From Kiritimatiellia bacterium (GTDB taxonomy: Bacteria; Verrucomicrobiota; Kiritimatiellia; JAFGHX01): 64,000 bases of DNA. Below the pieces are notes generated by a model. It saw only the letters and a list, made by a program, of their open reading frames with translations, had not been told where the DNA came from and made no database searches. The stretch covers positions 1-64,000 of the forward strand of contig JAFGHX010000243.1 of the NCBI GenBank assembly GCA_016929905.1, read 5' to 3'. Both the position numbers and the translations under genes were made by a program. Shown one piece after another: positions 32,396-41,398 of the stretch (the first letter of the stretch is position 1; the number at the start of each line of letters is the position of its first letter).

Positions 32396-35065
32396 TCAGC
32401 CCAGCATCTGCCTGAGGATTTCCGGCACTTTGGCGATGGCCTCATCGACCTTGTCGGGCCGCTTGCCGCCGGCCTGGGCGCGCGAGGGTTGCCCGCCGCC
32501 GCCGCCATCGGCCACCTTCGCGACCTGATCGATGAGCTTCCCGGCATGAATCGCGCGGTCGACGAGATCGTCGCTGACGGCGGCGACGAAGGCCGCCTTG
32601 TTGTTGGCGGCGCTGCCGAGCACGACCACGCCGGAATCGACCTTCTCACGCAGCGAATCGAGCAGGGCCCGCATCGCGTTCATCGACTGATCGCCGACAA
32701 CGGCGGCGACCAGCCTGATCCCGCTCACGTTCTGGCTCTGCTCCAGAATCTGTTCGGCCTGGCCCAACGCTTTGGACGTCATCTGCCGCTCCAGCGCTCG
32801 GCCGAGCCGCTTGTTCTCATCCAGGAGGGAGTCGACCCGCTCGGAGAGTTCTTCGGCGGACGCGCTGAAGCGCTGGGCAAGGCCGCCGAGGATGTCGCGC
32901 TCGCGGCACATCAGCTCGTAAGCGGGCAGCCCGCAGACGGCCTCGATCCGGCGCACGCCGGCCGCGATGGAGCTCTCGGACAGGATACGAAACACGCCGA
33001 GTTCGCCGGTCGAGCCCACGTGCACGCCGCCGCACAGCTCCCGGCTGAAGCCGCCGATGTCGACCACGCGCACGGTATCGCCGTACTTCTCGTCGAAGAG
33101 GGCAATGATGTCCGAACCCGACACCTCCTTCAGCGTGGTGGTCGAGTGCCGCACGGGCGCGTTCTGGAGGATGTGTTCGTTGACCCGCCGCTCGACCCCG
33201 CGCAGCCGGTCGGCCGGAATGGCCTCGTAATAGCTGAAGTCGAAGCGGAGCCTGTCCGGCGCGACGAGCGAGCCGGCCTGCTTGATGCTGGCGCTCACAA
33301 TCTCGCGCAAGGCGTTCTGCAGCAGGTGCGTCGCCGAGTGATGACGGGCGATCCGGCCGCGCCGCGCCGCGTCGACCACGGCCCGCACCACGGCCCCCTT
33401 GCGCAGCACGCCGCGCGCCGCGCGCCCGATGTGGAAAACGAGCCCCTCGGCCGGCGCTTGCGTATCGGACACGTCGAACCGGCCGGACTCCGCCTCCATC
33501 GTGCCGGTATCGCCCACCTGGCCGCCGCGCTCCGCGTAGAACGGCGTCGCGGCCAGCACCAGGGCACCCTCTTCGTCCGCCGCCAGCTGCTCCGCGGGTT
33601 CGTAGGCGCCGGGCCCGGAGTCCGTCCGTTTGCGCAGGACGGCGATAACGGGCGCCTCGGCCTCGCTCCGATCGTACCCGACGAACTCGGTCTTCAGGCC
33701 CTGGCGGATCAGGTCGGCCACGAGATCGTCGTCGGCACCGGCCAGGCGCCCCTTCTGCGCGCCGCGCGCGCGCGCCTTCTGCTGCTCCATGAGCGCATCA
33801 AAACGAGCCTTGTCGACGCTCATGCCCTGCTCGCCCGCCATCAGCAGGGTCAGGTCCGGCGGAAAGCCGAACGTGTCGTACAGCTTGAAGGCATCCGCGG
33901 CCGGAAAGACCGTCTCCTTCCGCTTGCGGACCTGCCCGGCGACTTCTTCGAAGAGGGCGATCCCGCGGTCGATGGTCGCGGCAAAGTTCTCTTCTTCGGC
34001 CCGGATGGCCCGGACAACCGACTCGCGATGCCTGGCCAGCTCGGGGAACGCCGGCGCCATGATCGTTTCGAGGACCGGCACAAGGGTGTGGATGAACGGC
34101 TGCGTCATGCCGAGCTTGCGCCCGTAGCGCACGGCGCGGCGCAGCAGCCGCCGCAGCACATAGCCGCGCCCCTCGTTTGAAGGCAGCACGCCGTCGGCAA
34201 TGGCGAACGAGAGCGCGCGAATGTGGTCGGCAATCACGCGCATGGCCACCGCGTCCTCGCCCTGCCCGTACGAGCGGCCGCTGGCCCGCTCGATGGCGGC
34301 CAGCAGCGGCGTGAACAGGTCCGTGTCGTAGTTGGACGACTTGCCCTGCAGCACCGCCACGATACGCTCCAACCCCATTCCGGTATCCACGTGCTTGGCC
34401 GTCAGTTCCTCGAGCCGCCCGTCGCTGCGGCGGTTGAACTGAATGAAGACGAGATTCCAAACCTCCACCACGCCCGGATCGTTGGCGTTCACGCGGTCCG
34501 GGCCGCACCCGTCCGGCGTCCGGTCGAAATGGATCTCCGTGCACGGCCCGCACGGGCCCGTCTCGCCCATCTCCCAGAAATTGTCTTTCTCGTCGAACCG
34601 GAGGATGTGGCCGGGATCGATGTCGGTCACCTCGCGCCAGAGCGCGTCGGCCTCGTCGTCGTCCTTGTAGACCGTGGCCCAGAGCCGCTCGCGCGGCAGG
34701 GCCCACACGCCGGTCAGCAGTTCCCAGGCCCACGCGATGGCTTCGCGCTTGTAGTAGTCGCCGAACGACCAGTTGCCGAGCATCTCGAAGAAGGTATGGT
34801 GATAGGTATCGAGCCCGACCTCCTCCAGATCGTTGTGCTTGCCGCTCACCCGAATGCATTTCTGCGTGTCGGCCGCCCGCTTGCAGGCACTCTCCCGCGA
34901 CCCGAGGAAGATGTCCTTGAACTGGTTCATCCCCGCATTGGCAAAAAGGAGAGTGGGGTCCGCGGGCAGGACCAGCGGCGAACTGGGCACGATCTCGTGG
35001 CTTTTGGCCTTGAAGAAGTCCAGGAATTCCTGACGAATGCAAGCGCTGGATTTGGGCGAACTCAT
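32396..35065 (-). CDS. alaS: alanyl-tRNA synthetase
   Basis: An 889-residue class II tRNA synthetase that charges tRNA-Ala with alanine. The catalytic core starts SACIRQEFLDFFKAKSHEIV with motif 1 LFANAGMNQFKDIFLG; the editing domain has HHSATHLLQNAL (about 575) and the paired CGGVHVG (about 675), which bind zinc and remove mischarged Ser or Gly; the C-terminal C-Ala domain has a GGGGGQPSRAQAGG motif. Length matches the family (about 875). It lies 6 bases after recA and is probably co-transcribed with it, a common arrangement. Confidence 0.98.
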   Translation of the reverse strand: MSSPKSSACIRQEFLDFFKAKSHEIVPSSPLVLPADPTLLFANAGMNQFKDIFLGSRESACKRAADTQKCIRVSGKHNDLEEVGLDTYHHTFFEMLGNWSFGDYYKREAIAWAWELLTGVWALPRERLWATVYKDDDEADALWREVTDIDPGHILRFDEKDNFWEMGETGPCGPCTEIHFDRTPDGCGPDRVNANDPGVVEVWNLVFIQFNRRSDGRLEELTAKHVDTGMGLERIVAVLQGKSSNYDTDLFTPLLAAIERASGRSYGQGEDAVAMRVIADHIRALSFAIADGVLPSNEGRGYVLRRLLRRAVRYGRKLGMTQPFIHTLVPVLETIMAPAFPELARHRESVVRAIRAEEENFAATIDRGIALFEEVAGQVRKRKETVFPAADAFKLYDTFGFPPDLTLLMAGEQGMSVDKARFDALMEQQKARARGAQKGRLAGADDDLVADLIRQGLKTEFVGYDRSEAEAPVIAVLRKRTDSGPGAYEPAEQLAADEEGALVLAATPFYAERGGQVGDTGTMEAESGRFDVSDTQAPAEGLVFHIGRAARGVLRKGAVVRAVVDAARRGRIARHHSATHLLQNALREIVSASIKQAGSLVAPDRLRFDFSYYEAIPADRLRGVERRVNEHILQNAPVRHSTTTLKEVSGSDIIALFDEKYGDTVRVVDIGGFSRELCGGVHVGSTGELGVFRILSESSIAAGVRRIEAVCGLPAYELMCRERDILGGLAQRFSASAEELSERVDSLLDENKRLGRALERQMTSKALGQAEQILEQSQNVSGIRLVAAVVGDQSMNAMRALLDSLREKVDSGVVVLGSAANNKAAFVAAVSDDLVDRAIHAGKLIDQVAKVADGGGGGQPSRAQAGGKRPDKVDEAIAKVPEILRQMLG

Positions 35066-35071
35066 GGCCGG

Positions 35072-36097
35072 TTAGCTCTCGCTCAATTTCTCTTTGATCT
35101 TTGCAATGATCTTCTCCTGCAGATCGGGCTCTTGCTCCAACCGCTGGGCCGACGCTTCGCGGCCTTGGCCGAGCTGGAGCCCGTCGAACGAGAGCCAGGA
35201 TCCGCGTTTTTCGATCAGATTGTGCTGCATGGCGGAGTCCAGAATCGAACCGGCCCAGGAGATGCCCTTTCCGTAGTAGATGTCGAACTCGGCGTCGGTG
35301 AAGGGCGGCGCCAGCTTGTTCTTCACGACTTTGACCCGGGTCCGGTTCCCGATGATCTGGCCGCCTGTGTTCTTGATGGCGCCGATGCGCCGGATGTCGA
35401 GCCGAACGGAGGCATAGAATTTCAGCGCGCGCCCGCCGGGCGTGGTTTCGGGGCTGCCGAACATGACGCCGATTTTCTCCCGGATCTGGTTCGTGAACAG
35501 GCAGGCGGTCTTGGAGGTCGCGATGGCCGCCGTGAGCTTGCGCAGCGCCTGAGACATGAGACGGGCCTGAAGGCCGACGTGCGAATCGCCCATCTCGCCC
35601 TCCAGTTCCGCGCGGGGCGCCAGCGCGGCCACCGAATCGACGACGACCACGTCCAGCGCGTTGCTGCGCACAAGTGTTTCCACGATCTGCAGGGCCTCCT
35701 CGCCGGAGGACGGCTGCGAGACGAGCAGGTCGTCCAGGTTCACCCCGAGACGCTCGGCGTAGGTCGGGTCCAGCGCGTGCTCGGCGTCCACGAACGCCGC
35801 GACGCCGTCGGCCTTCTGCGCGTTGGCAATCACGTGCAGAACCAGCGTGGTCTTGCCCGAGGATTCCGGCCCGAATACTTCCGTCACCCGCCCGCGCGGA
35901 ACCCCCCCGATGCCCAACGCCGTGTCCAGACAGAACGCGCCCGTGGAAATGCCGGCGACGCGCCGTTCCTGCGCGCCGGCGTGTCCCAGCCGCATGATGG
36001 CGCCCTCGCCGAACTGCTTCTGAATCTGCGCCAGGATCCCGTCAAGCTGAGACTTGTCCCGCTTCGTGCCGTCCGATTTCGCCTTGTCAGCAGGCAT
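35072..36097 (-). CDS. recA: recombinase RecA
   Basis: A 341-residue recombinase that polymerises on single-stranded DNA, pairs homologous strands and triggers the SOS response. Walker A GPESSGKT is at 76-83; VVDSVAALAPRAELEG is Walker B and the region after it; QALRKLTAAIATSKTACLFTNQ and the loop MFGSPETTPGGRALKFYASV are typical. Length is standard. A promoter TTGACT-N17-TATCAA lies upstream. No recX gene lies between recA and alaS. I could not see a clear LexA box, but the operator of this group is not known to me. Confidence 0.98.
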   Translation of the reverse strand: MPADKAKSDGTKRDKSQLDGILAQIQKQFGEGAIMRLGHAGAQERRVAGISTGAFCLDTALGIGGVPRGRVTEVFGPESSGKTTLVLHVIANAQKADGVAAFVDAEHALDPTYAERLGVNLDDLLVSQPSSGEEALQIVETLVRSNALDVVVVDSVAALAPRAELEGEMGDSHVGLQARLMSQALRKLTAAIATSKTACLFTNQIREKIGVMFGSPETTPGGRALKFYASVRLDIRRIGAIKNTGGQIIGNRTRVKVVKNKLAPPFTDAEFDIYYGKGISWAGSILDSAMQHNLIEKRGSWLSFDGLQLGQGREASAQRLEQEPDLQEKIIAKIKEKLSES

Positions 36098-36168
36098 GGT
36101 GGTTGCTCCTTTCCGGCAAGTCGTTTGCGCGCGCCCCGTTCAATTGATCGGCGGTGGGTCGGGTGATA

Positions 36169-36197
36169 TTGATAAGGGATACGCCCGGCAAAGTCAA
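36169..36197 (-). promoter_or_regulatory. sigma70-type promoter of recA-alaS
   Basis: On the minus strand TTGACT, 17-bp spacer, TATCAA. The transcript would start near 36162, about 65 bases before the recA ATG. Confidence 0.65.
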
Positions 36198-36206
36198 AAG
36201 GTCTTT

Positions 36207-36299
36207 TTCCCCATCCGCTGCCGTCCATCCATCCGTTGGAATCAACTCCCCATCCGCTGCCGTCCATCCATCCGCTGGAACCTACTCCCCACCCGCTGC
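36207..36299. repeat. 39-bp tandem repeat reaching into the 3' end of cinA
   Basis: Two full units start at 36207 and 36246 (CCCCATCCGCTGCCGTCCAT plus CATCCG(T/C)TGGAA) and a third partial unit begins at 36285 inside cinA, where CCCCACCCGCTGCCG encodes part of its C-terminus. A related single copy is at 13655. Confidence 0.8.
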
Positions 36300-37553
36300 C
36301 GCAGGGCCCGCCCGCTCGATCAACCGCCGCCGGAGCATGTCGAGCGCGGCCTGAGTGGCCCGGTACTTGACTTCGTCGCGGTCGCCGGAGAACCGGTTCT
36401 CGTGCACGAGCACGCCTTCGTCATCGGCCAGCGCGACGAAGACGAGGCCGACGGGTTTGGCGTCGGTGGCACCGGTCGGCCCGGCGATCCCGGTCACGCC
36501 CAATCCGATGTCGGCGGCGAGCGCCTTGCGGACACCCTCCGCCATCTGTTGCGCCACCGCGCGGCTCACCGCTCCCTCGCGGCGCAGGGCCTCGGCGCTC
36601 ACGTTCAGCCGCTGGATTTTGACGGCATCGGCATAGGCGATAACGCCGCCGAGGAAATAGGCGGAACTGCCGGGCACCGCCGTGATCCGATGGCCCAGCA
36701 GCCCGCCGGAACAGGACTCGGCCACGGCAACGGACAAGCCGCGTTCGGTGAGCAGGCGGCCGATCATCTCCTCCAGCGAGACGGCTTCCTCGGCATAGAT
36801 GGCGTTCCCCAGCAGCGCCCTCAGCCGGCCGGCGGCGGACTCGAGCAAGGCCGGCGCGTCGGGGGCGCCGGGTGACGGCAGCAACCGCAGCTCAAGCTGG
36901 CCGGGCCTGGCGCAGAACGCGACGTCCAGGCCGGCCGGCGGGAAGCCGGCCTCCTGCATCCGGGTGACGACATCCGACTCGCCGAGCCCGCACAGCAGGA
37001 AGACCCGCTCGGGTCTGGCGGCGGTGGACGGCAGCCACGTCGCCAGCCAGGGCAAGACGTGTTCGGCCATGACGGCCCGGAACTCGGCCGGCGGCCCTGG
37101 CAGCACGAACACGACGCGGTCATCGACCTGGAGTCGTTCGCCGGGCGCGATGCCCACGGGGTTCGGCAGCACGGCCGCCCCCTGCACCACAAGCGCCTGG
37201 CGGGCGGAGGCGGGGTTGAACGTGCGCCGGCGCTGGGCGTAGCGCTGTTTGACGAACGCGAGGGCGTCGGGGTCGCAGACGACGGTCGTACCCAGCGCGC
37301 GCGCGACGGCGTCGCGGGTCACGTCGTCCGGCGTGGGGCCGAGTCCGCCGGTCACGAAGACAAGCGGCGTGCGGGACAAGGCGCCTTTGAACGCCTCGGC
37401 AATGGCGGCCACATCGTCGGAGACCGTGGTGTCGCGCACCAGTTCCACGCCGACACCGGCAAGATAACGGGCGAGCATCTGGGCGTGTGTGTTCAGAACC
37501 CGGCCGCTCAGCAGTTCGCGGCCGGTGGAGACAAGTTCCGCAGTCCGACTCAT
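36282..37553 (-). CDS. cinA: CinA-like protein: MoaB-like N-terminus plus nicotinamide-nucleotide amidase
   Basis: A 423-residue protein with an N-terminal COG1058 domain (VSTGRELLSGRVLNTHAQML, TGGLGPTPDDVTRDAVAR) and a C-terminal PncC-type domain (SVAVAESCSGGLLGHRITAV, VGVTGIAGPTGATDAKPVGL as read GVTGIAGPTGA). It recycles NMN and pyridine nucleotides and is often encoded near recA, as here. The ATG at 37553 overlaps the galE stop by 4 bases (ATGA). The last codons coincide with the third unit of a 39-bp repeat. Confidence 0.93.
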   Translation of the reverse strand: MSRTAELVSTGRELLSGRVLNTHAQMLARYLAGVGVELVRDTTVSDDVAAIAEAFKGALSRTPLVFVTGGLGPTPDDVTRDAVARALGTTVVCDPDALAFVKQRYAQRRRTFNPASARQALVVQGAAVLPNPVGIAPGERLQVDDRVVFVLPGPPAEFRAVMAEHVLPWLATWLPSTAARPERVFLLCGLGESDVVTRMQEAGFPPAGLDVAFCARPGQLELRLLPSPGAPDAPALLESAAGRLRALLGNAIYAEEAVSLEEMIGRLLTERGLSVAVAESCSGGLLGHRITAVPGSSAYFLGGVIAYADAVKIQRLNVSAEALRREGAVSRAVAQQMAEGVRKALAADIGLGVTGIAGPTGATDAKPVGLVFVALADDEGVLVHENRFSGDRDEVKYRATQAALDMLRRRLIERAGPAAAGGE

Positions 37554-38521
37554 CGGGAATAGCCTTCGGGATGGGCCTGCTGCCATTCCCACGCGCTGCG
37601 CATGATGGCGTGCAAGTCCGAGTGCCGGGGCGTCCAGCCCAGCACCGCTTTGGCCCGCCCGGCGTCCGCGACCAGGCGCGGCGGATCGCCCGGCCGGCGC
37701 GGCGCGAGCTCCGCGCGAATCTCACGGCCCGTCACCTCGCGGGCGATGTCGAGCACGGCCTTCACGGAGAACCCGTCGCCCGTGCCGAGGTTGAACGCGC
37801 CCGCACGGCCTTCCTGCAAAGCCAGGATATGGGCGCGGGCCAGATCCACGATGTGGATGTAGTCCCGAATGCACGTGCCGTCGGGCGTGTCGTAGTCGTC
37901 GCCGAAGATACTCAGCTTCTCGCGCTGGCCGAGCGCCGTCTTGAGGACGATGGGGATCAGATGCGTTTCCGGTTCGTGGTCCTCGCCGAACTTCGCCGTG
38001 GCGCCGCACGCGTTGAAATAGCGCAGGAACACGCAGTCGATGCCGTGCAGGTCCCGGTACCAGTTCAGCACCTTCTCGTACATGAGCTTCGATTCCCCGT
38101 AGGGATTGTGCGGCTTCTGCGGTTCATCCTCGGTGATGGGCACGCGCTCGGGCTGGCCGTAGGTGGCACAGGTGGATGAGAAGATGATCTTCTTGACGCC
38201 CGCCGCCAGCATGGCGTCGGCCAGATTGATGCCGCCGGTCACGTTGTTCCTGAAATACGCTTCCGGCCTGTCCATCGATTCGCCGACAAGCGCATAGGCC
38301 GCAAAGTGCATGACGGCGTCCGGCCGCACGTCCAGCATGGCCTCGCGGATCGGGGCCGGGTCGCGCAGGTCGCCCTGGAGGAAGCGGGCGCGCGGATCGA
38401 GCGCATCCCGGTGCCCGCGTTCGAGGTTGTCGAAGATGGTGACCTCGTAGCCCTCGTCGAGCAGCAGTTCCGCGGTCACGCTGCCGATATAACCCGCGCC
38501 ACCCGTCACAAGTATCTTCAT
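37550..38521 (-). CDS. galE: UDP-glucose 4-epimerase
   Basis: A 323-residue extended SDR that interconverts UDP-glucose and UDP-galactose, supplying precursors for the surface glycan. It has TGGAGYIGSVTAE at the N-terminus, ALVGESMDRPEAYFRNNVTG, the catalytic Ser/Thr in SSTCATYGQPE and YGESK, and FNLGTGDGFSVKAVLDIARE. The C-terminus WTPRHSDLHAIMRSAWEWQQ matches the family. The ATG at 38521 lies 35 bases downstream of the gene for a secreted protein; it overlaps cinA by 4 bases, so the three form an operon. Confidence 0.94.
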   Translation of the reverse strand: MKILVTGGAGYIGSVTAELLLDEGYEVTIFDNLERGHRDALDPRARFLQGDLRDPAPIREAMLDVRPDAVMHFAAYALVGESMDRPEAYFRNNVTGGINLADAMLAAGVKKIIFSSTCATYGQPERVPITEDEPQKPHNPYGESKLMYEKVLNWYRDLHGIDCVFLRYFNACGATAKFGEDHEPETHLIPIVLKTALGQREKLSIFGDDYDTPDGTCIRDYIHIVDLARAHILALQEGRAGAFNLGTGDGFSVKAVLDIAREVTGREIRAELAPRRPGDPPRLVADAGRAKAVLGWTPRHSDLHAIMRSAWEWQQAHPEGYSR

Positions 38522-38537
38522 CACGTCGCGTCCTTCT

Positions 38538-38605
38538 CCCCTTGCCTGCCCTTGTCCTACTTGGCTTTGTCCTGCTTGTCTTTGTCCTGCTTGCCCTGCT
38601 CGGCC
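38538..38605. repeat. 15-bp array at the 3' end of the secreted-protein gene
   Basis: TTGTCCTACTTGGCT, TTGTCCTGCTTGTCT and TTGTCCTGCTTGCCC follow each other with a 15-bp period, giving the charged KQDKDKQDKAK tail on the minus strand and extending into the gap before galE. Confidence 0.65.
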
Positions 38606-39165
38606 GGCCCCGCCACCTTGACGACGACATCGTCGATGTGGAGGATGGCCCGGCCGTACTGGCACTCGATCACGAAGAGTTTGATGTTTTTGGGCTCCGG
38701 CACGGCGACCTCCCAGGCAACGGGCTGCCAGACACCCTTCTCATCCACCACGACGTTGCACTTCGGCCCCTTGATCCGGTTGCTGTTCTCCGCCTTGTCG
38801 TCGATCTTCTCCGTCTCCGCGAGCCGCAGCGTGATCATGCCGGGGGCGAACCCGCCCTTCGCCTTGGGGTCTTCTTCGAAGCGCAGTCGCAAATCGACCT
38901 TGAGCGTCGTGGCCTCGCGCGGAATCCGGATCTTCTGGCTGACGAACGAGGAATCCTTCTTGTCGAGCACGACCGACAGGCACGGGTTGCCGGCCGGGCT
39001 TTCTTTGGACGCGTCGAGCGTGGCGGCTCGGGCGTCGCCCTTCCACTTGAACTTCCCTTTCGAGAAATCCCCGTTGTCCACGAGGTTCTCGGGGGCGTCC
39101 GCGGCCGACGCGGCCGCGCAGCAGCCGATGAACAGAGCCGAGACGATCAGGGCGCGCGTTCGCAT
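38557..39165 (-). CDS. secreted protein with carbohydrate-binding-module-like fold
   Basis: A 202-residue exported protein: a signal peptide (MRTRALIVSALFIGCCAAASA), then NLVDNGDFSKGKFKWKGDAR, typical of the first strand of carbohydrate-binding (galactose-binding-like) modules, and a repeated beta pattern ending IECQYGRAILHIDDVVVKV, as in CBM4/9-type domains. It may bind glycans in the periplasm or at the surface; ligand unknown. The tail KQDKDKQDKAK is coded by a DNA array and is probably unstructured. First gene of an operon with galE and cinA; a strong promoter lies upstream. Confidence 0.68.
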   Translation of the reverse strand: MRTRALIVSALFIGCCAAASAADAPENLVDNGDFSKGKFKWKGDARAATLDASKESPAGNPCLSVVLDKKDSSFVSQKIRIPREATTLKVDLRLRFEEDPKAKGGFAPGMITLRLAETEKIDDKAENSNRIKGPKCNVVVDEKGVWQPVAWEVAVPEPKNIKLFVIECQYGRAILHIDDVVVKVAGPAEQGKQDKDKQDKAK

Positions 39166-39245
39166 GGCATCCTCCTTGTGTGCGTTCCTGGGCCCGCGAC
39201 GGCCGGCCCGCGATGGTCGAGCCCGCGCCGCTCGGGAATCCCGTA

Positions 39246-39274
39246 CTCATAGAACGGCCTTGGCGCAAAGTCAA
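39246..39274 (-). promoter_or_regulatory. sigma70-type promoter of the CBM-galE-cinA operon
   Basis: On the minus strand TTGACT, 17-bp spacer, TATGAG. It lies back to back with the promoter at 39281; the two -35 boxes are 6 bases apart. Confidence 0.7.
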
Positions 39275-39280
39275 GAAGGT

Positions 39281-39309
39281 TTGACTTCGGCGGGCGGCGG
39301 GTGTAAACT
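39281..39309 (+). promoter_or_regulatory. sigma70-type promoter of the GspC/PilP-like gene at 39392
   Basis: TTGACT, 17-bp spacer, TAAACT. The message would begin near 39316, giving a leader of about 75 bases. Confidence 0.7.
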
Positions 39310-39391
39310 TCCCGCGGCGATGGGTGGAGGTGGGCGCATGGCGCCGCTGTGCCGGTTCGGGGCCCGGTGCCGCAACGGCAGGGAGAAGACC

Positions 39392-40057
39392 GTGAAGAGC
39401 CAATTCGTGTGCGTGGCCGTGCCGCTCGTCGCCGCGCTGTTGTGGGGCACGATGCTGGAAGCGATCCCGTCGACGCGCGACGGGGCGGACCGTTACTCCG
39501 TCATTCTGCAGAGGAAACCGTTCGGCGCGCCGCCGGACGGGGTGGAGGAGAACACCCCCCCCCCGCCGCCGTCGTTTTCGCAGAACCTGCGCCTCTCGGG
39601 CTTGGCCCACATCGACAACGAGACGCTGGTCGCGCTCGTCGATACGAAGAGCCAGAAGCACTACTTCCTGCGCGAGGGCGAATCGGAGGACGGAATCAGC
39701 CTCGTCTCGGTGGATCTGAAGAACCAGCAGGTCGTCCTGCGGCGTGGCGAGGAGACGGCGACGCTCGGCCTGCAGGCCGATGCGAACGCGCCGCGGCCCG
39801 CCCCGAAAACCGTGCAGCGGGGGCCGCTGCCGGGGCGCACCGTCATGCCGACCGCCCCGCCCTCCGACAAGCCGATCCCGCCCGGCTCGAAAGGCGAGAC
39901 GATCGACAAGTTTCTGCGCGAGAACCCCAATGCGGTGATCAAGGGGACAATCCCGTTCCCCCCGCCGGACCTGAAGCCCGCCGAAGGCAAGGGTGAGACG
40001 ATCGAGCGGTTGCTGCAGGAAATGCGCGACCGGCAGGGGGAAACCGAGACGCCCTGA
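39392..40057 (+). CDS. GspC/PilP-like periplasmic-domain protein
   Basis: A 221-residue protein with an N-terminal membrane helix (about 4-22, CVAVPLVAALLWGTMLEA) and a small beta domain (LSGLAHIDNETLVALVDTKS, LREGESEDGISLVSVDLKNQ, VVLRRGEETATLGL) similar in pattern to the homology region of PilP/GspC, followed by a proline-rich tail with two GETI(D/E)(K/R)(F/L)L motifs. It is thus a second GspC-like candidate, 8.7 kb from the secretin operon. I use the GTG at 39392, preceded by GGGAGAAG; in-frame ATGs at 39320 and 39338 give a less likely, non-conserved start. Confidence 0.65.
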   Translation: MKSQFVCVAVPLVAALLWGTMLEAIPSTRDGADRYSVILQRKPFGAPPDGVEENTPPPPPSFSQNLRLSGLAHIDNETLVALVDTKSQKHYFLREGESEDGISLVSVDLKNQQVVLRRGEETATLGLQADANAPRPAPKTVQRGPLPGRTVMPTAPPSDKPIPPGSKGETIDKFLRENPNAVIKGTIPFPPPDLKPAEGKGETIERLLQEMRDRQGETETP

Positions 40058-40159
40058 AGCCGCCTGTCCGCCGGCAGCCTGCGGGAGCGCGAGCGCGCAC
40101 CCCCCCTGCTTTTTTACTGGACGAACAGAATCCGCTCCCTTACCATCGACCGCCCGAGT

Positions 40160-41314
40160 ATGAAATCGTACAAACGACACCAGGAAACGACGATTATCGA
40201 CCAGGACATGGGCTCGGTCTTTCCGTCCCGCGGGAACCAGCAGCTCAAGGCGAATTACGACGCCATTCTGCGGGAGCGGTCGATCCGGTACCCGGTGCTG
40301 TATCATCTGATCCGGGAATTGGGCCGCGGCCGCCAGGGCGTGGTGTTCCTGGGCATGCGCCAGGGCGCCCGCGGCTGCCTGACCCGCCACGCGATCAAGC
40401 TGTTCGATCCGAGCATCTACTCCAGCCCGAAGAAGTACTGGACGGACATGGGCCGGCTGGCCAGCCAGGTTTCGCGCCTGCATCTGATCCGGAGCGACAA
40501 TCTCGTTTCGCGCGACATCTACGAGGAGTGCAACGGGATCGGCTACATCCAGATGGCCGCGGTGGACGGCATTGATCTGCGCTACCTGCTGGACGGCTCA
40601 CACCTGGCTATCGCCAGGAGCCAGTCGACCGATGAAGAGTGGGCGCATTTCACGGAAGTGATCTTTCGTCTCGACGAGAAGCGGATCGGCTTGCAGCCCG
40701 GAATCGCGCTGCACATCGTGCGCAAAGTCCTCAGAGGCCTGGAGGTCCTGCACGAAGCCGGCTTCCTGCACGGCGACATCAAGCCGACCAACATCATGAT
40801 CGACCGCATGGGGTCCATCAAGCTGGTGGACTTCGGCCGGGCGGTCATGGTCGGAGAGCACGTCAACATCCTTCTGGGCAGCCCCTTCTATATGGCGCCG
40901 GAAATCCACCGTCGCGAACCGGGCAAGCCGCAATCGGACATCTACAGTCTCGGCCTGCTGGCACTCGAGATGCTGCGGGGCGAAGACCTGGTCGAGTCGA
41001 CGGGCATGGGCGAACCGGAACTGCTCGAGTGGAAGATGGATCTGCTGGCCACGTTTGAAGCGCTCATGCCGGAGCACGTACGGGAGAACGAAGAGCTGAT
41101 GACGACGCTGCGGCGGTTCATTCACCCCGAACCGGAAGAGCGGCACACGAGCGCTGAAGAAGCCGAGACCGGCAGCGACAGCCTGCGCGTCGTGCACCAG
41201 AAGCTGGCGCTGGACAAGAAAGACGCCGAATACGAGCGCGAGCTGCAGAACTACCTGGCCAAACTGATCAATCCCGCCACCGGTGTCGTAAACCCGTTCA
41301 TGGCGCTCGAGTAG
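40160..41314 (+). CDS. Hanks-type serine/threonine protein kinase
   Basis: A 384-residue soluble kinase without a membrane segment. The glycine-rich loop is LGRGRQGVVFLG, the ATP lysine is Lys80 in HAIKLFDP, the catalytic loop is HGDIKPTNIM (204-213, with HGD in place of HRD, as in some bacterial kinases), the metal site DFGRA starts at Asp224, and GSPFYMAPEIH is the activation segment. The C-terminal 100 residues are helical and charged. It would phosphorylate Ser or Thr in unknown targets. It converges with a phosphoesterase gene. Confidence 0.88.
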   Translation: MKSYKRHQETTIIDQDMGSVFPSRGNQQLKANYDAILRERSIRYPVLYHLIRELGRGRQGVVFLGMRQGARGCLTRHAIKLFDPSIYSSPKKYWTDMGRLASQVSRLHLIRSDNLVSRDIYEECNGIGYIQMAAVDGIDLRYLLDGSHLAIARSQSTDEEWAHFTEVIFRLDEKRIGLQPGIALHIVRKVLRGLEVLHEAGFLHGDIKPTNIMIDRMGSIKLVDFGRAVMVGEHVNILLGSPFYMAPEIHRREPGKPQSDIYSLGLLALEMLRGEDLVESTGMGEPELLEWKMDLLATFEALMPEHVRENEELMTTLRRFIHPEPEERHTSAEEAETGSDSLRVVHQKLALDKKDAEYERELQNYLAKLINPATGVVNPFMALE

Positions 41315-41339
41315 GCTCGCCTCTCGCTCGCCGCCATAT

Positions 41340-41392
41340 GCCGCTGCGCGGCGGTCGGAGGGGCGCGTCGCGCCCGTCAGGGACCCGTCCCG
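41340..41392. terminator. three consecutive stem-loops between convergent genes
   Basis: CCGC-TGC-GCGG (41341-41351), GGGCGCG-T-CGCGCCC (41361-41375) and GGGAC-CC-GTCCC (41380-41391) fill the gap between the kinase and phosphoesterase ends. Likely a bidirectional terminator; no T tracts. Confidence 0.55.
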
Positions 41393-41398
41393 CGCGCG

